Below are positions 30,557 to 40,019 of a DNA stretch of 64,000 nucleotides, piece by piece. Source of the stretch: Acidovorax sp. GBBC 1281 (lineage in GTDB: Bacteria; Pseudomonadota; Gammaproteobacteria; Burkholderiales; Burkholderiaceae_C); contig NZ_CP097269.1 of NCBI RefSeq assembly GCF_028473645.1, positions 4,482,001-4,546,000 on the forward strand. Direction: 5' to 3'. Numbering within the stretch: the first letter of the stretch is position 1; each line of letters opens with the position of its first letter. The notes beneath the pieces are model-generated. The model worked only from the letters and a program-made list of their open reading frames with translations. It was not told the DNA's origin and did not search any database. The position numbers and the translations under genes were made by a program.

Positions 30557-30585
30557 GGGCCGGGAGCTTTGCCAGCTTCCGGCCC
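30557..30585 (-). terminator. 12-bp stem hairpin downstream of the DUF2917 gene
   Basis: GGGCCGGGAGCT (557-568) pairs with AGCTTCCGGCCC (574-585) over a 5-nt loop, with one G-T pair. On the minus strand it is followed by GTTTGA. It lies 73 nt past the end of the leftward DUF2917 gene, so it probably ends that transcript. Confidence 0.55.
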
Positions 30586-30658
30586 GCCTTCGGCGCCACC
30601 GCGCCAGTTTCCTGCGGCCTCGCTGCGATTCCCTGGAGGAACAGCAGCGAGACGGACT

Positions 30659-31030
30659 TCAGGCGCAGCAGGCTTCGCCTTGCGTGGAGCGGACCTTCAA
30701 GGCACTGTCCGCATGGCGCACCACCGCCGAAGCGCTGAAGCGGTACTGCACGGCATCGCGGCCCAGAGGCTCGATGACGGCATGCTGGCCGGCCGCCACC
30801 CACAGGGTCTGGCCGGCATTGAGGAAGACGTCGCCGGCCGCCACATCGCGCTCACCGTTCGGGCCGTCGTCCAGCGTGACCCAGGCATGGCCCGACATCA
30901 CGCGCAGGGCCATCGGCACACGGGGGCGCAGGCTGTGGGCATTGCCGGTGGCCAGCATGCAAATGTCTTTCGCCTCTCCGCGAGGCAAGACAGCGGATTG
31001 TTGAAAATTCAGAACATTTGAAGCGGTCAT
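30659..31030 (-). CDS. DUF2917 domain protein, copy 1
   Basis: The 123-residue cytoplasmic protein is of the DUF2917 family (cupin-like small proteins common in Burkholderiales, function unknown). The characteristic core is RPRVPMALRVMSGHAWVTLD, with DVFLNAGQTLWVAAGQHAVIEP. The start at 31030 has GGAGAAAG 4 nt upstream. It follows a second DUF2917 gene on the same strand. Both have the block TTTTCATTGGAC about 60-75 nt before the start codon, so they are probably co-regulated, perhaps by the divergent LysR protein. Confidence 0.8.
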   Translation of the reverse strand: MTASNVLNFQQSAVLPRGEAKDICMLATGNAHSLRPRVPMALRVMSGHAWVTLDDGPNGERDVAAGDVFLNAGQTLWVAAGQHAVIEPLGRDAVQYRFSASAVVRHADSALKVRSTQGEACCA

Positions 31031-31086
31031 TTCTTTCTCCTGGAAAACCCTAGCAATGTGCCTATCATGCGTCTGGCGCCGTGGCA

Positions 31087-31100
31087 CCGTCCAATGAAAA
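31087..31100 (-). promoter_or_regulatory. shared promoter block upstream of DUF2917 copy 1
   Basis: Minus strand TTTTCATTGGACGG includes a possible -35 (TTGGAC), with CATGAT about 17 nt downstream as a -10. The same block lies before the second DUF2917 gene at a matching distance. Confidence 0.45.
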
Positions 31101-31152
31101 CGCCCCAGGCGATTCATGCCGGAACCACATCAATGCGAAAGACCTCTCCGAT

Positions 31153-31680
31153 CTATTCGCATTGCGCATCAATGCAGGTCCGAGGGGCCGCCGTCGGCGC
31201 CCAGCGGCCTGCGACCGCCCACTGCAGCAGCCCCTTCACCAGCCGGGCTGCAGCCCACGCCGCCCCGCGCAAAGCCCCCACCAAGTCCGCCCAAGGCGCT
31301 ACGACGCCCCGCGACCAGGCCTCGGAGTGCACTGCGAGCGCTGGCAGGGCGACCGGATCCCAGCGAAATTGCACGCCTTCGGCCAGCGCGCCACCCGAAA
31401 GCGCGGCCCGACCGCCGTGCCACGGCTCGATGACGGCATGGACCCCGGGCTCGAGCACCTGCTCATCGCCTTCGCCCAGGAAACAGTCGCTGGACAACGC
31501 ACCCTCGCGGCCCGCCACCGTGAGCCAGACGCCGCCGCGCTCGATGCGCAGCCGCGCCCGCTGAGTGGGGTACAAACCCAAGGCGCGGCGCGGGGGCAAA
31601 ATCCAGCAGCCTGCCATGGTCCGGGCCGACGCAGCGCCCACCCGGGATTGTTGCGATTCCAGAACGGAAGGGTTTGACAT
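31153..31680 (-). CDS. DUF2917 domain protein, copy 2
   Basis: The 175-residue paralogue of the next gene has the matching core RLRIERGGVWLTVAGREGAL and CFLGEGDEQVLEPGVHAVIEP. It has an added C-terminal Ala/Trp-rich helix region (about 120-165: VVAPWADLVGALRGAAWAAA) that may be membrane-associated. The start at 31680 follows AAGGAG by 7 nt. It is transcribed away from the LysR-type gene. Function is unknown. Confidence 0.75.
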   Translation of the reverse strand: MSNPSVLESQQSRVGAASARTMAGCWILPPRRALGLYPTQRARLRIERGGVWLTVAGREGALSSDCFLGEGDEQVLEPGVHAVIEPWHGGRAALSGGALAEGVQFRWDPVALPALAVHSEAWSRGVVAPWADLVGALRGAAWAAARLVKGLLQWAVAGRWAPTAAPRTCIDAQCE

Positions 31681-31742
31681 GGAGCGCTCCTTGCATGGAT
31701 CTTGGTGTTGACAGGACTGGATATTCGGCCCATCACCCCCAT

Positions 31743-31757
31743 CCGGTCCAATGAAAA
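31743..31757 (-). promoter_or_regulatory. shared promoter block upstream of DUF2917 copy 2
   Basis: Minus strand TTTTCATTGGACCGG lies 63 nt before the DUF2917 start and within the divergent region shared with the LysR-type gene. It matches the block before the other copy over 12 of its bases. Confidence 0.45.
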
Positions 31758-31798
31758 GCCGGAGATAATTTGATTCCCCAGCCTCATCAATCCCAGCC

Positions 31799-32791
31799 AT
31801 GAATCTGCCTGCCCCCATCACCCACCTGCGTACCCGGCCAGTGGCGGTCGGCCACTGGCGCGCCTTTCTCGCGGTGGCCCGCCATCTGAACTTCCGGGCG
31901 GCCGCGGAAGAGCTCTCGCTCACCCAGTCGGCGGTCAGTCGCCAGATCCAGGCGCTGGAAGAAGAAGTGGGCGTGCCGCTGTTTCTGCGCCACACCCGGG
32001 CGGTGGAGCTGACCAGCGCCGGCGCGCAGCTGCAGCGGGCCGTCGCCCCGGCTCTTGAACGCATGGATGCCTGCGTGCGGCTGGTGCGGCAGACCGCGGG
32101 CCGCAAAAGCGTGGCCATCACCACCTGGGCCAGCTTCGCCTCGATGTGGCTCATTCCCCGCATGGAGGAGTTCCAGCGCGAAAACCCCGACATCGACATC
32201 CGCATCGACGCGAGCGATGTGGCCGTGGACCTGGAAACCGCCGACGTGGACCTGGCCCTGCGCTACAGCCTGCCCAGCGCCAACATGAGCGGCTCGCAGC
32301 GCCTGTTCGGCGAGCAGCTGGCCGTGGTGGCGAGCCCCTGGCTCATCAAGAGCAATCCGCCCATCCGCGGGCCCGCAGACGTGGCGCGCTTCACGCTCAT
32401 CGAAGCGGGCGATGCGCACCGCACCATGCACCTCGAATGGCTCACCTGGCGCCGCTGGTTCGAACTCAACGGGCAGGAAAAGCTGCAGCCCAAGCGCTGG
32501 CTGTACTTCAACTACGCCCATCAGATCGTGCAGGCCACGCTCACCGGCCAGGGCCTGGCCCTGGCGCGCATGCCGCTCATCGCCGACGCGCTGGCGTCGG
32601 GCGATCTGGTGGAAGTGCTGCCGGGCTACCGGCTCGATTCACCGCTGGCGTACTGGCTGCTGGTGGGGCCGCGCAGCGGGCAGCGGCCGGAAATCCGGGC
32701 GTTCTGCGCCTGGCTCACCCTGCAGGCACAGGCCACGCGCGAGGCCATCGGCGACGTGCCCGACCCCGACCTGAGCGACAACCTGGATTGA
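31799..32791 (+). CDS. LysR family transcriptional regulator, GcvA-like
   Basis: The 330-residue regulator has an N-terminal HTH (FLAVARHLNFRAAAEELSLT, QSAVSRQIQALE) and a periplasmic-binding-like effector domain (about 105-310). TWASFASMWLIPRMEEFQ and DVDLALRY are typical of the GcvA/AmpR branch. It is divergent from the DUF2917 pair with 118 bp between starts, the classic LysR layout, which points to those genes as targets. The effector is unknown. Confidence 0.92.
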   Translation: MNLPAPITHLRTRPVAVGHWRAFLAVARHLNFRAAAEELSLTQSAVSRQIQALEEEVGVPLFLRHTRAVELTSAGAQLQRAVAPALERMDACVRLVRQTAGRKSVAITTWASFASMWLIPRMEEFQRENPDIDIRIDASDVAVDLETADVDLALRYSLPSANMSGSQRLFGEQLAVVASPWLIKSNPPIRGPADVARFTLIEAGDAHRTMHLEWLTWRRWFELNGQEKLQPKRWLYFNYAHQIVQATLTGQGLALARMPLIADALASGDLVEVLPGYRLDSPLAYWLLVGPRSGQRPEIRAFCAWLTLQAQATREAIGDVPDPDLSDNLD

Positions 32792-32824
32792 CGCGCGTGC
32801 GGCGCATGCCGCGATCCGGCGCGT

Positions 32825-34060
32825 TCAGGCGCTGAGGGTGACCCGCGCGAACTTGCGCTTGCCCACCTGGAGCACGTAAGTGCCCGCTTCCAGCTTGAGC
32901 CCCTTGTCGCTGACGACACCGCCGTCCACACGCACGCCACCACCATCGATCAGGCGGCTGGCCTCGCTGCCGGAAGGCGCCAGATTGGCTTGGCGCAGCA
33001 GCGCGCCGATGCCCAGCGGCGCCCCGGCCAGGGCCACCTCGGGAATCTCGTCGGGCACCCCGCCCTTGCTGCGGTTGATGAAGTCCGCCTCGGCCGCATC
33101 GGCGGCCGCCGCGCTGTGAAAGCGCGCGGTGATCTCCTTGGCGAGCATCACCTTGGCGTCCTTGGGGTTGCGGCCCGCCTCCACCTCGGCCTTGAGCGCG
33201 GCGATCTCGGCGAGGGACTTGAACGACAGCAGCGTGTACCAGTCCCACATCAGCGTGTCGGAGATGGACATCACCTTGGCGAACATGGTGTTGGCGTCTT
33301 CCGCAATGCCGATGTAGTTGTTCTTGGATTTCGACATCTTGTCGACGCCGTCCAGACCCACCAGCAGCGGCATGGTGAGCACGCACTGCGGCTCCTGGCC
33401 GTACTCCTGCTGGAGATGGCGACCCATGAGCAGGTTGAACTTCTGGTCGGTGCCGCCCAGCTCCAGGTCGCTCTTCAACGCCACCGAGTCGTAGCCCTGC
33501 ATGAGCGGATAGAGGAATTCGTGCACGCTGATCGACTGCCCGGTCGAAAAGCGCTTGTGGAAATCGTCGCGCTCCATCATGCGTGCGACCGTGTACTTGG
33601 CGGCGAGCTGGATCATGCCGGTCGCGCCCAGCGGCTCGCTCCATTCGCTGTTGTAGCGGATCTCCGTCTTGGCCGGGTCCAGCACCATGCTGGCCTGGCG
33701 GTAGTAGGTCTCGGCATTGGCCTTGATCTGCTCGGGGGTGAGGGGCGGCCGGGTGCTGTTTCGGCCGGAGGGGTCGCCGATCAGGCTGGTGAAGTCGCCG
33801 ATCAGGAAGATCACCTGGTGCCCCAGGTCCTGCAACTGGCGCATCTTGTTGAGCACCACGGTGTGGCCGATGTGGATGTCCGGCGCCGTCGGATCCAGCC
33901 CCAGTTTGATGCGTAGCGGCACGCCGGTCGCCTCGGAGCGTGCCAGCTTCTTCGTCCATTCGTCGCGGGGCAGCAATTCGTCAGCGCCCCGCAGCGATAC
34001 CTCAAGCGCCCGTCCTACACCATCGGTGATTGGGAATGTTGTAACAGCAGATTGATTCAT
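32825..34060 (-). CDS. tyrS: tyrosyl-tRNA synthetase
   Basis: This class I synthetase charges tRNA-Tyr. The 411-residue protein has HIGH at 63-66, KMSKS at 241-245, tyrosine-pocket segments ([25 protein letters not shown]) and a C-terminal S4 RNA-binding domain (about 345-411). Length and motif spacing fit the TyrRS-II (TyrZ-like) branch of betaproteobacteria. It is divergent from the M23 peptidase gene, an order conserved in the group. Confidence 0.97.
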   Translation of the reverse strand: MNQSAVTTFPITDGVGRALEVSLRGADELLPRDEWTKKLARSEATGVPLRIKLGLDPTAPDIHIGHTVVLNKMRQLQDLGHQVIFLIGDFTSLIGDPSGRNSTRPPLTPEQIKANAETYYRQASMVLDPAKTEIRYNSEWSEPLGATGMIQLAAKYTVARMMERDDFHKRFSTGQSISVHEFLYPLMQGYDSVALKSDLELGGTDQKFNLLMGRHLQQEYGQEPQCVLTMPLLVGLDGVDKMSKSKNNYIGIAEDANTMFAKVMSISDTLMWDWYTLLSFKSLAEIAALKAEVEAGRNPKDAKVMLAKEITARFHSAAAADAAEADFINRSKGGVPDEIPEVALAGAPLGIGALLRQANLAPSGSEASRLIDGGGVRVDGGVVSDKGLKLEAGTYVLQVGKRKFARVTLSA

Positions 34061-34238
34061 AAGGGTTTTTTGGGGGTTTCCGGGGCGCTCGTCGTTATAC
34101 TCCGGCCCACATTTGCAGTGGCGGATTCTAGTGGTCCTGCCGGTTCGGACCCTTGCACCGAATGGCTGCAGCCTGACCTAAGCTCGTGCGTTCCGCCCCC
34201 ACCCGGCCCGAACGCACCTCACCCTGGGGTAAGACACT

Positions 34239-35600
34239 TTGAACAATGGCTTGACATCCGCCAGCCTCGCACTGCTGGACCGGCTATCGCGCATCGCCCA
34301 GAACCATCCCAAACGCATCACCGCCGCCATCGCAACGCTGTTGCTGACGGGCGGCGGCGGCGCTTTCGCCGTCGCCTCCTTCGCGCCGGACCCCGCCGAC
34401 CTGCCCCGCAGCACGGTCGAATACGCGGTGGATTCGCTGGCCAGCGATCAGTCCCTGCCGGCGCTGGTGGACATTCCCAACTATTCCCTCTACCGCTCGG
34501 ACCAGACCCGCAGCAGCGACACCGCCGAAGCCATCCTGCAGCGCCTGGGTGTGGCGGACCCCGCGGCCGCGGCCTTCCTGCGCAGCGACGGCCAGGTGCG
34601 CCAGACCCTGCTGGGCCGCTCGGGCCGGTCCGTATCGGCAGAAACCACGGACGACCACCGCCTCATCAGCCTCACGGCGCGCTGGGTCCAGGACGACAGC
34701 GGCAACTTCCGCAGGCTGGTCGTGCAGCGCAAGGGCAACGAATTCACCTCGCGCGTCGAGACGGCGCCGCTCACCGTGGGCACGCGGCTGGCCGGCGGCA
34801 TCATCCGCAGCTCGCTGTTCGCCGCGACCGACGCTTCCAACATTCCCGATGCCGTGGCGACGCAGATCGCCGAGGTGTTCGCCAGCAACATCGATTTCCA
34901 CCGCGCCCTGCGCAAGGACGACCGGTTCTCGGTGGTCTACGAAACGCTCGAAGCCGATGGCGAGCCGCTGCGCAGCGGCCGCGTGCTGAGCGCGGAATTC
35001 CATAACAACGGCAAGACGCACGACGCCGTCTGGTTCCAGGACACGCCCGCCTCCAAGGGCGCCTACTACACGCTGGACGGCGAGAGCATGCGCCGCGCCT
35101 ACCTCACCTCGCCGGTGGAGTTCTCGCGCATCTCGAGCGGCTTCAAGATGCGCTTTCATCCCATCCTGCAGAAGTGGCGTGCTCACCTGGGCACCGACTT
35201 CGCAGCGCCCACCGGCACGGCCGTGCGCACCGTGGGCGACGGCACGGTCGATTTCGCCGGGGTGCAGAACGGCTATGGCAACGTCATCTACGTCAAGCAC
35301 CGCAACCAGCACGTCACCGTGTATGCCCACCTGAGCCGCATCGACGTGCGCAAGGGCCAGAGCGTGGAGCAGGGACAGACCATCGGCGCCGTCGGCGCGA
35401 CGGGCTGGGCCACCGGCCCCCACCTGCACTTCGAGTTCCGCGTGGATGGCCAGCACCAGGACCCCATGGTGATCGCCCAGCAAAGCGAAGCCGCCACGCC
35501 GGTGTCCAGCGCCTCGCGCGCCGCCTTCAACCGCCTGGCATCGAACATGCGCATCCAGTTGTCGGCCGCCGCCCAAGTGCAGCAAGCCAGCGCCCAGTAA
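34239..35600 (+). CDS. M23 family metallopeptidase (murein DD-endopeptidase type)
   Basis: The 453-residue envelope protein is anchored by one N-terminal TM (about 27-48) with the rest in the periplasm. An OapA/LysM-like middle leads to the LytM domain with zinc ligands H316 and D320 (HLGTD) and H395-x-H397 (GPHLHFEF), plus H364 (YAHLSR). It should cleave peptidoglycan cross-links. The start is TTG at 34239 by position and length. AnmK follows 22 nt later, so both probably form one cell-wall turnover operon. Confidence 0.92.
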   Translation: MNNGLTSASLALLDRLSRIAQNHPKRITAAIATLLLTGGGGAFAVASFAPDPADLPRSTVEYAVDSLASDQSLPALVDIPNYSLYRSDQTRSSDTAEAILQRLGVADPAAAAFLRSDGQVRQTLLGRSGRSVSAETTDDHRLISLTARWVQDDSGNFRRLVVQRKGNEFTSRVETAPLTVGTRLAGGIIRSSLFAATDASNIPDAVATQIAEVFASNIDFHRALRKDDRFSVVYETLEADGEPLRSGRVLSAEFHNNGKTHDAVWFQDTPASKGAYYTLDGESMRRAYLTSPVEFSRISSGFKMRFHPILQKWRAHLGTDFAAPTGTAVRTVGDGTVDFAGVQNGYGNVIYVKHRNQHVTVYAHLSRIDVRKGQSVEQGQTIGAVGATGWATGPHLHFEFRVDGQHQDPMVIAQQSEAATPVSSASRAAFNRLASNMRIQLSAAAQVQQASAQ

Positions 35601-35622
35601 ACGCGCTGCGCGTTCCGGCCCC

Positions 35623-36732
35623 ATGCCAGCGCTGTACATCGGGCTCATGTCGGGCACATCGCTCGACGGAGTCGACGGGGTGCTGGCAGATTTCTCCGAG
35701 AAGAAATGCAAGGTCGCGCAATATGCATGCGCGCCCTTTGCTCCTGATTTAAGAGCAGAGCTGCTCGCACTCAACACACCCGGTGCCGACGAACTCCACC
35801 GCGCGGCGCTGGCCGGAAACGCATTGGCGCGCGCCTATGCCGGCGTGGTGCACACGCTTTTGAGACAGGCCGGCCTGCCACCCTCCGCCGTTCGCGCCAT
35901 CGGCGCCCACGGGCAGACGGTGCGCCACCGTCCCCAGACTTTTGACGGCACCGGCTACACGCTGCAACTGGGCAACGCTGCCTTGCTGGCCGAATCGACG
36001 GGCATCGACGTGGTGGCCGACTTCCGCAGCCGCGACGTGGCGGCAGGCGGCCAGGGTGCGCCGCTGGTGCCGGCGTTTCACCAGGGGGTGTTCGGCCAGT
36101 CCGGCCGGACCGTCTGCGTATTGAACATCGGCGGCATCTCCAACCTCAGCGTGCTGGGTGCGCAGGGTGCGGTGCTGGGATTCGATTGCGGGCCCGGCAA
36201 CGCGCTGATGGACCACTGGTGCCAGCAGCACACGGGCCAACCGTTCGACCGCGACGGTGCCTGGGCCGCCAGCGGGCAGGTCCTGCCCGCACTGCTCGGC
36301 GCACTGCGGTCCGAGCCGTATCTGTCGCAGCCACCGCCCAAAAGCACAGGGCGTGACCTTTTCAACCCCACCTGGCTGGAAAGGCACCTGCCGGCGTTCG
36401 CATCGGCCGCCCCGGCCGATGTCCAGGCCACGCTGACCGAATTCACGGCCAGTGTCTGCGCCGATGGCGTTCGCCGTTTCGGCGACGGCGACAGCCCGTT
36501 GATCGTGTGCGGCGGTGGCGCCCTCAACAGCCACCTCATGCGCCGATTGCAGGCGCTTGCGCCTGGGGTCGCCGTATCGGCCTCCGACGAGCACGGCATG
36601 CCGGCCCTGCAGGTGGAAGCTGCCGCCTTCGCCTGGCTGGCCCACCGAGCCGTGGAGCGGCGCAGCGGCAATCTGGCCAGCGTCACCGGCGCGGCGGGGC
36701 CGCGCATCCTGGGCGCGATCTACCCCGCCTGA
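35623..36732 (+). CDS. anmK: anhydro-N-acetylmuramic acid kinase
   Basis: AnmK phosphorylates and opens 1,6-anhydroMurNAc during peptidoglycan recycling. The 369-residue cytoplasmic enzyme begins MPALYIGLMSGTSLDGVDGV (ATP-binding signature). It has AIGAHGQTVRH, DVVADFRSRDVAAGGQGAPL (substrate loop), LNIGGISN and DCGPGNALMD. It lies 22 nt after the M23 peptidase gene. Confidence 0.96.
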   Translation: MPALYIGLMSGTSLDGVDGVLADFSEKKCKVAQYACAPFAPDLRAELLALNTPGADELHRAALAGNALARAYAGVVHTLLRQAGLPPSAVRAIGAHGQTVRHRPQTFDGTGYTLQLGNAALLAESTGIDVVADFRSRDVAAGGQGAPLVPAFHQGVFGQSGRTVCVLNIGGISNLSVLGAQGAVLGFDCGPGNALMDHWCQQHTGQPFDRDGAWAASGQVLPALLGALRSEPYLSQPPPKSTGRDLFNPTWLERHLPAFASAAPADVQATLTEFTASVCADGVRRFGDGDSPLIVCGGGALNSHLMRRLQALAPGVAVSASDEHGMPALQVEAAAFAWLAHRAVERRSGNLASVTGAAGPRILGAIYPA

Positions 36733-36736
36733 TGGC

Positions 36737-38161
36737 TCAGACGTGCTCCGGCACGTCGGGCACATCGTCCGCAGCCGCGCCGCTTTCGGAGTCGCGTGGA
36801 GACAACTGCCAGAAGATGCCTGCCGAGGCGATGGTCACCAGCCCCATGCAGGCGAACGTACCCTGGAAGGCCCACAGCGTCTGCTGCGCGCCCCCGCTCC
36901 CGAAGTGGCCCGTGAATGCCGAGAGCACCCCGCCCGCAGCAGCCACCCCCATCCCCATGGCCACCATCTGCACCATCGACAGCAGGCTGTTGCCGCTGCT
37001 GGCCATGCCCTGGTTCAAGTCCTTGAGGGTGACCGTGTTCATCGCCGTGAATTGCAGCGAATTCACCGCGCCGAAGATCGCCAGTTGCACGATGTGCCAC
37101 CACAGCGGCTGCGAGGGGGTCGAGAGGGCAAAACTCGCCATCGTGATCCCCACCATCAACGTGTTGCCCACCAGCACGCGGCGGTAGCCGAACCGCGTGA
37201 TCAATGGCGTCGTGAAACGCTTCATCGACATCCCTGCCAATGCGACCGGCAGCATCATCAGTCCGGCATGCAGGGGGGTGTAGCCCATCGTCACCTGCAG
37301 CATCAGGGGGATGAGGAAGGGCATGCACGAGCTGCCCAGGCGCGAAAACAGGTTGCCCAGCAGCCCGATGCGCAGCGTGGCCACCGAGAACAGCCGGGGC
37401 GAGAACAGCGGGTTCGGTTTGCGCGCCGCATGGAGCCAGTACGCCACCAGGCTCGCCAGCCCGAAAATCAGCAGCACGAGCACACTCGCCTGCCGCAGCC
37501 CCAGGCTCGACAGTCCATCGAGCGCCAGAGACAGCGCCGCCATGCCGAAGGCCAGCATGAGATAGCCCGCCAGGTCGAAGCGGGCCACCGGGGCGCCGGG
37601 CACGGCCGGCATGTACCGCAGCGTCGCCAGGCACCCGATCAGGCCGACCGGCACGTTGATCAGGAAGATCCAGTGCCACGATGCCACCTCCACCAGCCAG
37701 CCACCCAGCGTGGGGCCGATCAGCGGCCCGATGAGGCCTGGGATCGCCACGAAGCTCATGGCCTGCAGGAATTTCTCGCGCGGAAAGGTGCGCAGCACCA
37801 CCAACCGGCCCACCGGCAGCAGCAGCGCACCGCCCAGGCCCTGCACCACCCGCGCCGCCACCAGTTGGTCCAGCCGGCTCGACACGGCGCAAAGCACCGA
37901 TCCCACGACGAACAGCACGATGGCGCTCAGATACACCCGCCGTGCGCCGAATCGGTCAGCCACCCAGCCCGATGCGGGGATCAGCAGCGCCATGGACAGC
38001 GAATACGCCACCACGACCGATTGCATGCGCAGCGGACTTTCCCCCAGGCTGTGCGCCATGGTGGGCAGGGCCGTGTTGACGATGGTGGCGTCCAGCGTCT
38101 GCATGAAGAACCCGACGGCCACCAGCCACAGCAGGATTTGAAGGGAGCGCTCTTGTTGCAT
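36737..38161 (-). CDS. MFS drug-type exporter, DHA2 family (MdtD-like)
   Basis: The 474-residue inner-membrane antiporter has 14 predicted TM segments. Features of the DHA2 group are MQTLDATIVNTALPTMA in helix 1 (motif D1), GWVADRFGARRVYL (motif A) and GLIGPLIGPTLGGWLVE (motif C). It is close to MdtD/YegB. The substrate is unknown. It converges with anmK (4 nt between stops) and lies downstream of erpA behind a strong terminator. Confidence 0.9.
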   Translation of the reverse strand: MQQERSLQILLWLVAVGFFMQTLDATIVNTALPTMAHSLGESPLRMQSVVVAYSLSMALLIPASGWVADRFGARRVYLSAIVLFVVGSVLCAVSSRLDQLVAARVVQGLGGALLLPVGRLVVLRTFPREKFLQAMSFVAIPGLIGPLIGPTLGGWLVEVASWHWIFLINVPVGLIGCLATLRYMPAVPGAPVARFDLAGYLMLAFGMAALSLALDGLSSLGLRQASVLVLLIFGLASLVAYWLHAARKPNPLFSPRLFSVATLRIGLLGNLFSRLGSSCMPFLIPLMLQVTMGYTPLHAGLMMLPVALAGMSMKRFTTPLITRFGYRRVLVGNTLMVGITMASFALSTPSQPLWWHIVQLAIFGAVNSLQFTAMNTVTLKDLNQGMASSGNSLLSMVQMVAMGMGVAAAGGVLSAFTGHFGSGGAQQTLWAFQGTFACMGLVTIASAGIFWQLSPRDSESGAAADDVPDVPEHV

Positions 38162-38209
38162 GCCGTTCCGATCAACGGCGGTAAGGTGTTCCGCCGCACA
38201 TGCCCAGCA

Positions 38210-38233
38210 AAAAGCCGCCCGAAGGCGGCTTTT
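38210..38233 (-). terminator. rho-independent terminator after erpA
   Basis: AAAAGCCGCC (210-219) pairs with GGCGGCTTTT (224-233) around CGAA. The T run on either strand makes it bidirectional in form. It lies 24 nt past the erpA stop and just before the MFS gene. Confidence 0.85.
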
Positions 38234-38256
38234 GAGTCAGGCGAAAAATCGCGCCA

Positions 38257-38622
38257 TCAGGCGGAGAAACTCGATCCGCAGCCACAGGTGGTGGTCGCAT
38301 TCGGGTTCTTGATGACGAACTGAGCGCCCTGCAGGTCTTCCTTGTAGTCGATTTCGGCACCGACCAGATACTGGTAGCTCATGGCATCAATGAGCAGCGA
38401 GACGCCGTTCTTGGTCATGGTGGTGTCGTCTTCGTTCGTGATTTCATCGAACGTGAAGCCGTACTGGAAGCCCGAGCATCCGCCGCCCTGGACGAACACA
38501 CGCAATTTCAGGTCGGGGTTGCCTTCTTCGGCAATCAGGTCAGCCACCTTGGCCGCCGCGCTGTCGGTGAACAGGATCGGGGCGGGCATTTCGGTCTGGA
38601 TGTTTTCGGCTACGGCGCTCAT
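38257..38622 (-). CDS. erpA: iron-sulfur cluster insertion protein ErpA
   Basis: This 121-residue A-type carrier passes Fe-S clusters to apo-enzymes. It has the three conserved cysteines C49 (QGGGCSGF), C113 and C115 (TCGCGSSF), and the family segment YGFTFDE. It has a good ribosome site (GGAG) 6 nt before the start. It stands alone between its terminator and the bactofilin gene. Confidence 0.96.
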   Translation of the reverse strand: MSAVAENIQTEMPAPILFTDSAAAKVADLIAEEGNPDLKLRVFVQGGGCSGFQYGFTFDEITNEDDTTMTKNGVSLLIDAMSYQYLVGAEIDYKEDLQGAQFVIKNPNATTTCGCGSSFSA

Positions 38623-38681
38623 GGAGTGCTCCTTCGGGAGGGTTTACCATCGATGGTACTGCAATGCCCCTCGAATGTGGG

Positions 38682-39080
38682 TCAGCTGGCGTTTGACGCC
38701 AACTTCAGTGTGGGTTTTTCCTCGACCAGCACGGTCGATGGGCTCATCTGTCCCGATATCGTGGCACCTTGGTGCATTTCAAGCGATTTGTAGTGCACGT
38801 TGCCGGTGATGCGGGCCTTGGGCTGCAATTCCAGCAGTTCTGCGGCATGCACCGGTCCGAGCACCGTGCCGTTGACGATCACGTGGGCCGCGTGCACCGC
38901 GCCTTCGACCCGGGCGGACTCCGATATCACCAGAATGCTGGGCTGCTCGTCGCTGGCCCGCACGTCCCCCGCTACCTCGCCATCGATCCGCAGGCCCTCG
39001 GAAAACCGCACTTCGCCGTTGATGCGGGTGCCATGGGCAATCAGGCTCTTGATCGGGGGCTGCTTCTTGCGAGAGAACAT
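38682..39080 (-). CDS. bactofilin
   Basis: This 132-residue cytoskeletal protein polymerises without nucleotide. The short polar ends flank a right-handed beta-helix core (about 17-115) with repeated six-residue turns: INGEVRFSEGLRIDGEVAGD, ARVEGAVHAAHVIVNG, ARITGNVHYKSLEMHQGATI. It often influences cell shape or peptidoglycan synthesis sites. It follows a TM/coiled-coil protein gene on the same strand, a frequent pairing in this group. Confidence 0.93.
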   Translation of the reverse strand: MFSRKKQPPIKSLIAHGTRINGEVRFSEGLRIDGEVAGDVRASDEQPSILVISESARVEGAVHAAHVIVNGTVLGPVHAAELLELQPKARITGNVHYKSLEMHQGATISGQMSPSTVLVEEKPTLKLASNAS

Positions 39081-39140
39081 GGAACACTCCAGTCGGTTGG
39101 CGCGGGAGGGAATGGCCCATTGCCGACGCCGCCACCGCCG

Positions 39141-39854
39141 CTATTCTTCGATGCTCAGGGTCTGGGTGGCACGCACCGCACTGCCCTCCAAGACCCGCGC
39201 GGTCACGGTTTTTACCACGGCATTGCCGGGCAAAGGCCACAACCCTTCCACCCGGCGGTACTGCTGGAACTGAAGGGGCTGCCCATCCGCAGGCATCGCC
39301 TGTGTCCAGGGGCGTCCATCGCGCGTGCCTGCCAGCAGCAACTCCAGCCGCCCACGGAACTCCGGCGCATTGCGCACCGGCTGCATCACCAGCACCTGCC
39401 AGCGCAACTGATTGCCGCCGATCACGTCGGCCTGCAGTCCACGGATGCTGACGCCCTCGGTCTTGCCTGCAGGAATGAGTTTTTCGAAAAAGCCCAGATC
39501 GTCCCGGAGGGCGCGGTTGTCCGCCTCCAGCTGGCGCATCTGGGCCATCAGGCGATCCATCGTGGTGCGCTCCGCGGTCAGCAGCGTGCCGGTAGAGCTC
39601 GACGTGTCCTTTTGCAAGCGCTGCTCCTCGCGCAACTGGGCTACCTCTTCGCGCAACCGCACCAGTTCGGCCCGGGAGCGGGAGTCCAGGCCTGCGATGC
39701 TCTTGCCGAACTCGAAGGCCCAGAGCGCCAGCGCGGCGCACAGGCCAAAGAAAATGGCCAGCAGCACCCAGCGAACAGGCCATGGCATCGCGCTGCGGAC
39801 CGACACCCGCGGGGCACTGATGGTCAAACGGCGCCGTAGCAGCTTGAGTCGCAT
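39141..39854 (-). CDS. DUF6776-like membrane/coiled-coil protein
   Basis: The 237-residue protein has one N-terminal TM helix (about 27-48: WVLLAIFFGLCAALALWAF), a coiled coil (about 58-118: LVRLREEVAQLREEQRL, MRQLEADNRALRDDL) and a beta-rich C-terminal domain. The order cytoplasm - TM - periplasmic coil is likely. The gene precedes bactofilin by 60 bp on the same strand, and the pair may form a shape- or division-related unit. Function is not known. Confidence 0.7.
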   Translation of the reverse strand: MRLKLLRRRLTISAPRVSVRSAMPWPVRWVLLAIFFGLCAALALWAFEFGKSIAGLDSRSRAELVRLREEVAQLREEQRLQKDTSSSTGTLLTAERTTMDRLMAQMRQLEADNRALRDDLGFFEKLIPAGKTEGVSIRGLQADVIGGNQLRWQVLVMQPVRNAPEFRGRLELLLAGTRDGRPWTQAMPADGQPLQFQQYRRVEGLWPLPGNAVVKTVTARVLEGSAVRATQTLSIEE

Positions 39855-39890
39855 GTTTCCCTATCCAACAAATGGAGGAGCAGAAATGAA

Positions 39891-39944
39891 AAAACCGCCG
39901 GACAGGCGGTTTTCTGAAGCCGGAAAGCACCCGAGAGTGCTTTC
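39891..39944 (-). terminator. tandem terminators after rplM-rpsI
   Basis: The first hairpin is AAAACCGCC (891-899) with GGCGGTTTT (905-913). The second is GAAAGCAC (923-930) with GTGCTTTC (937-944). Both lie between the rpsI stop at 40020 and the DUF6776 gene and would stop leftward transcription of the ribosomal operon. Confidence 0.8.
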
Positions 39945-40019
39945 GGCCGACTGACATGCCCCTCTTGCAGCCTTTGTAAAGGCGCAGTACGGCATGGCAG
40001 TCTTTTGCAGTGGCGAAGC

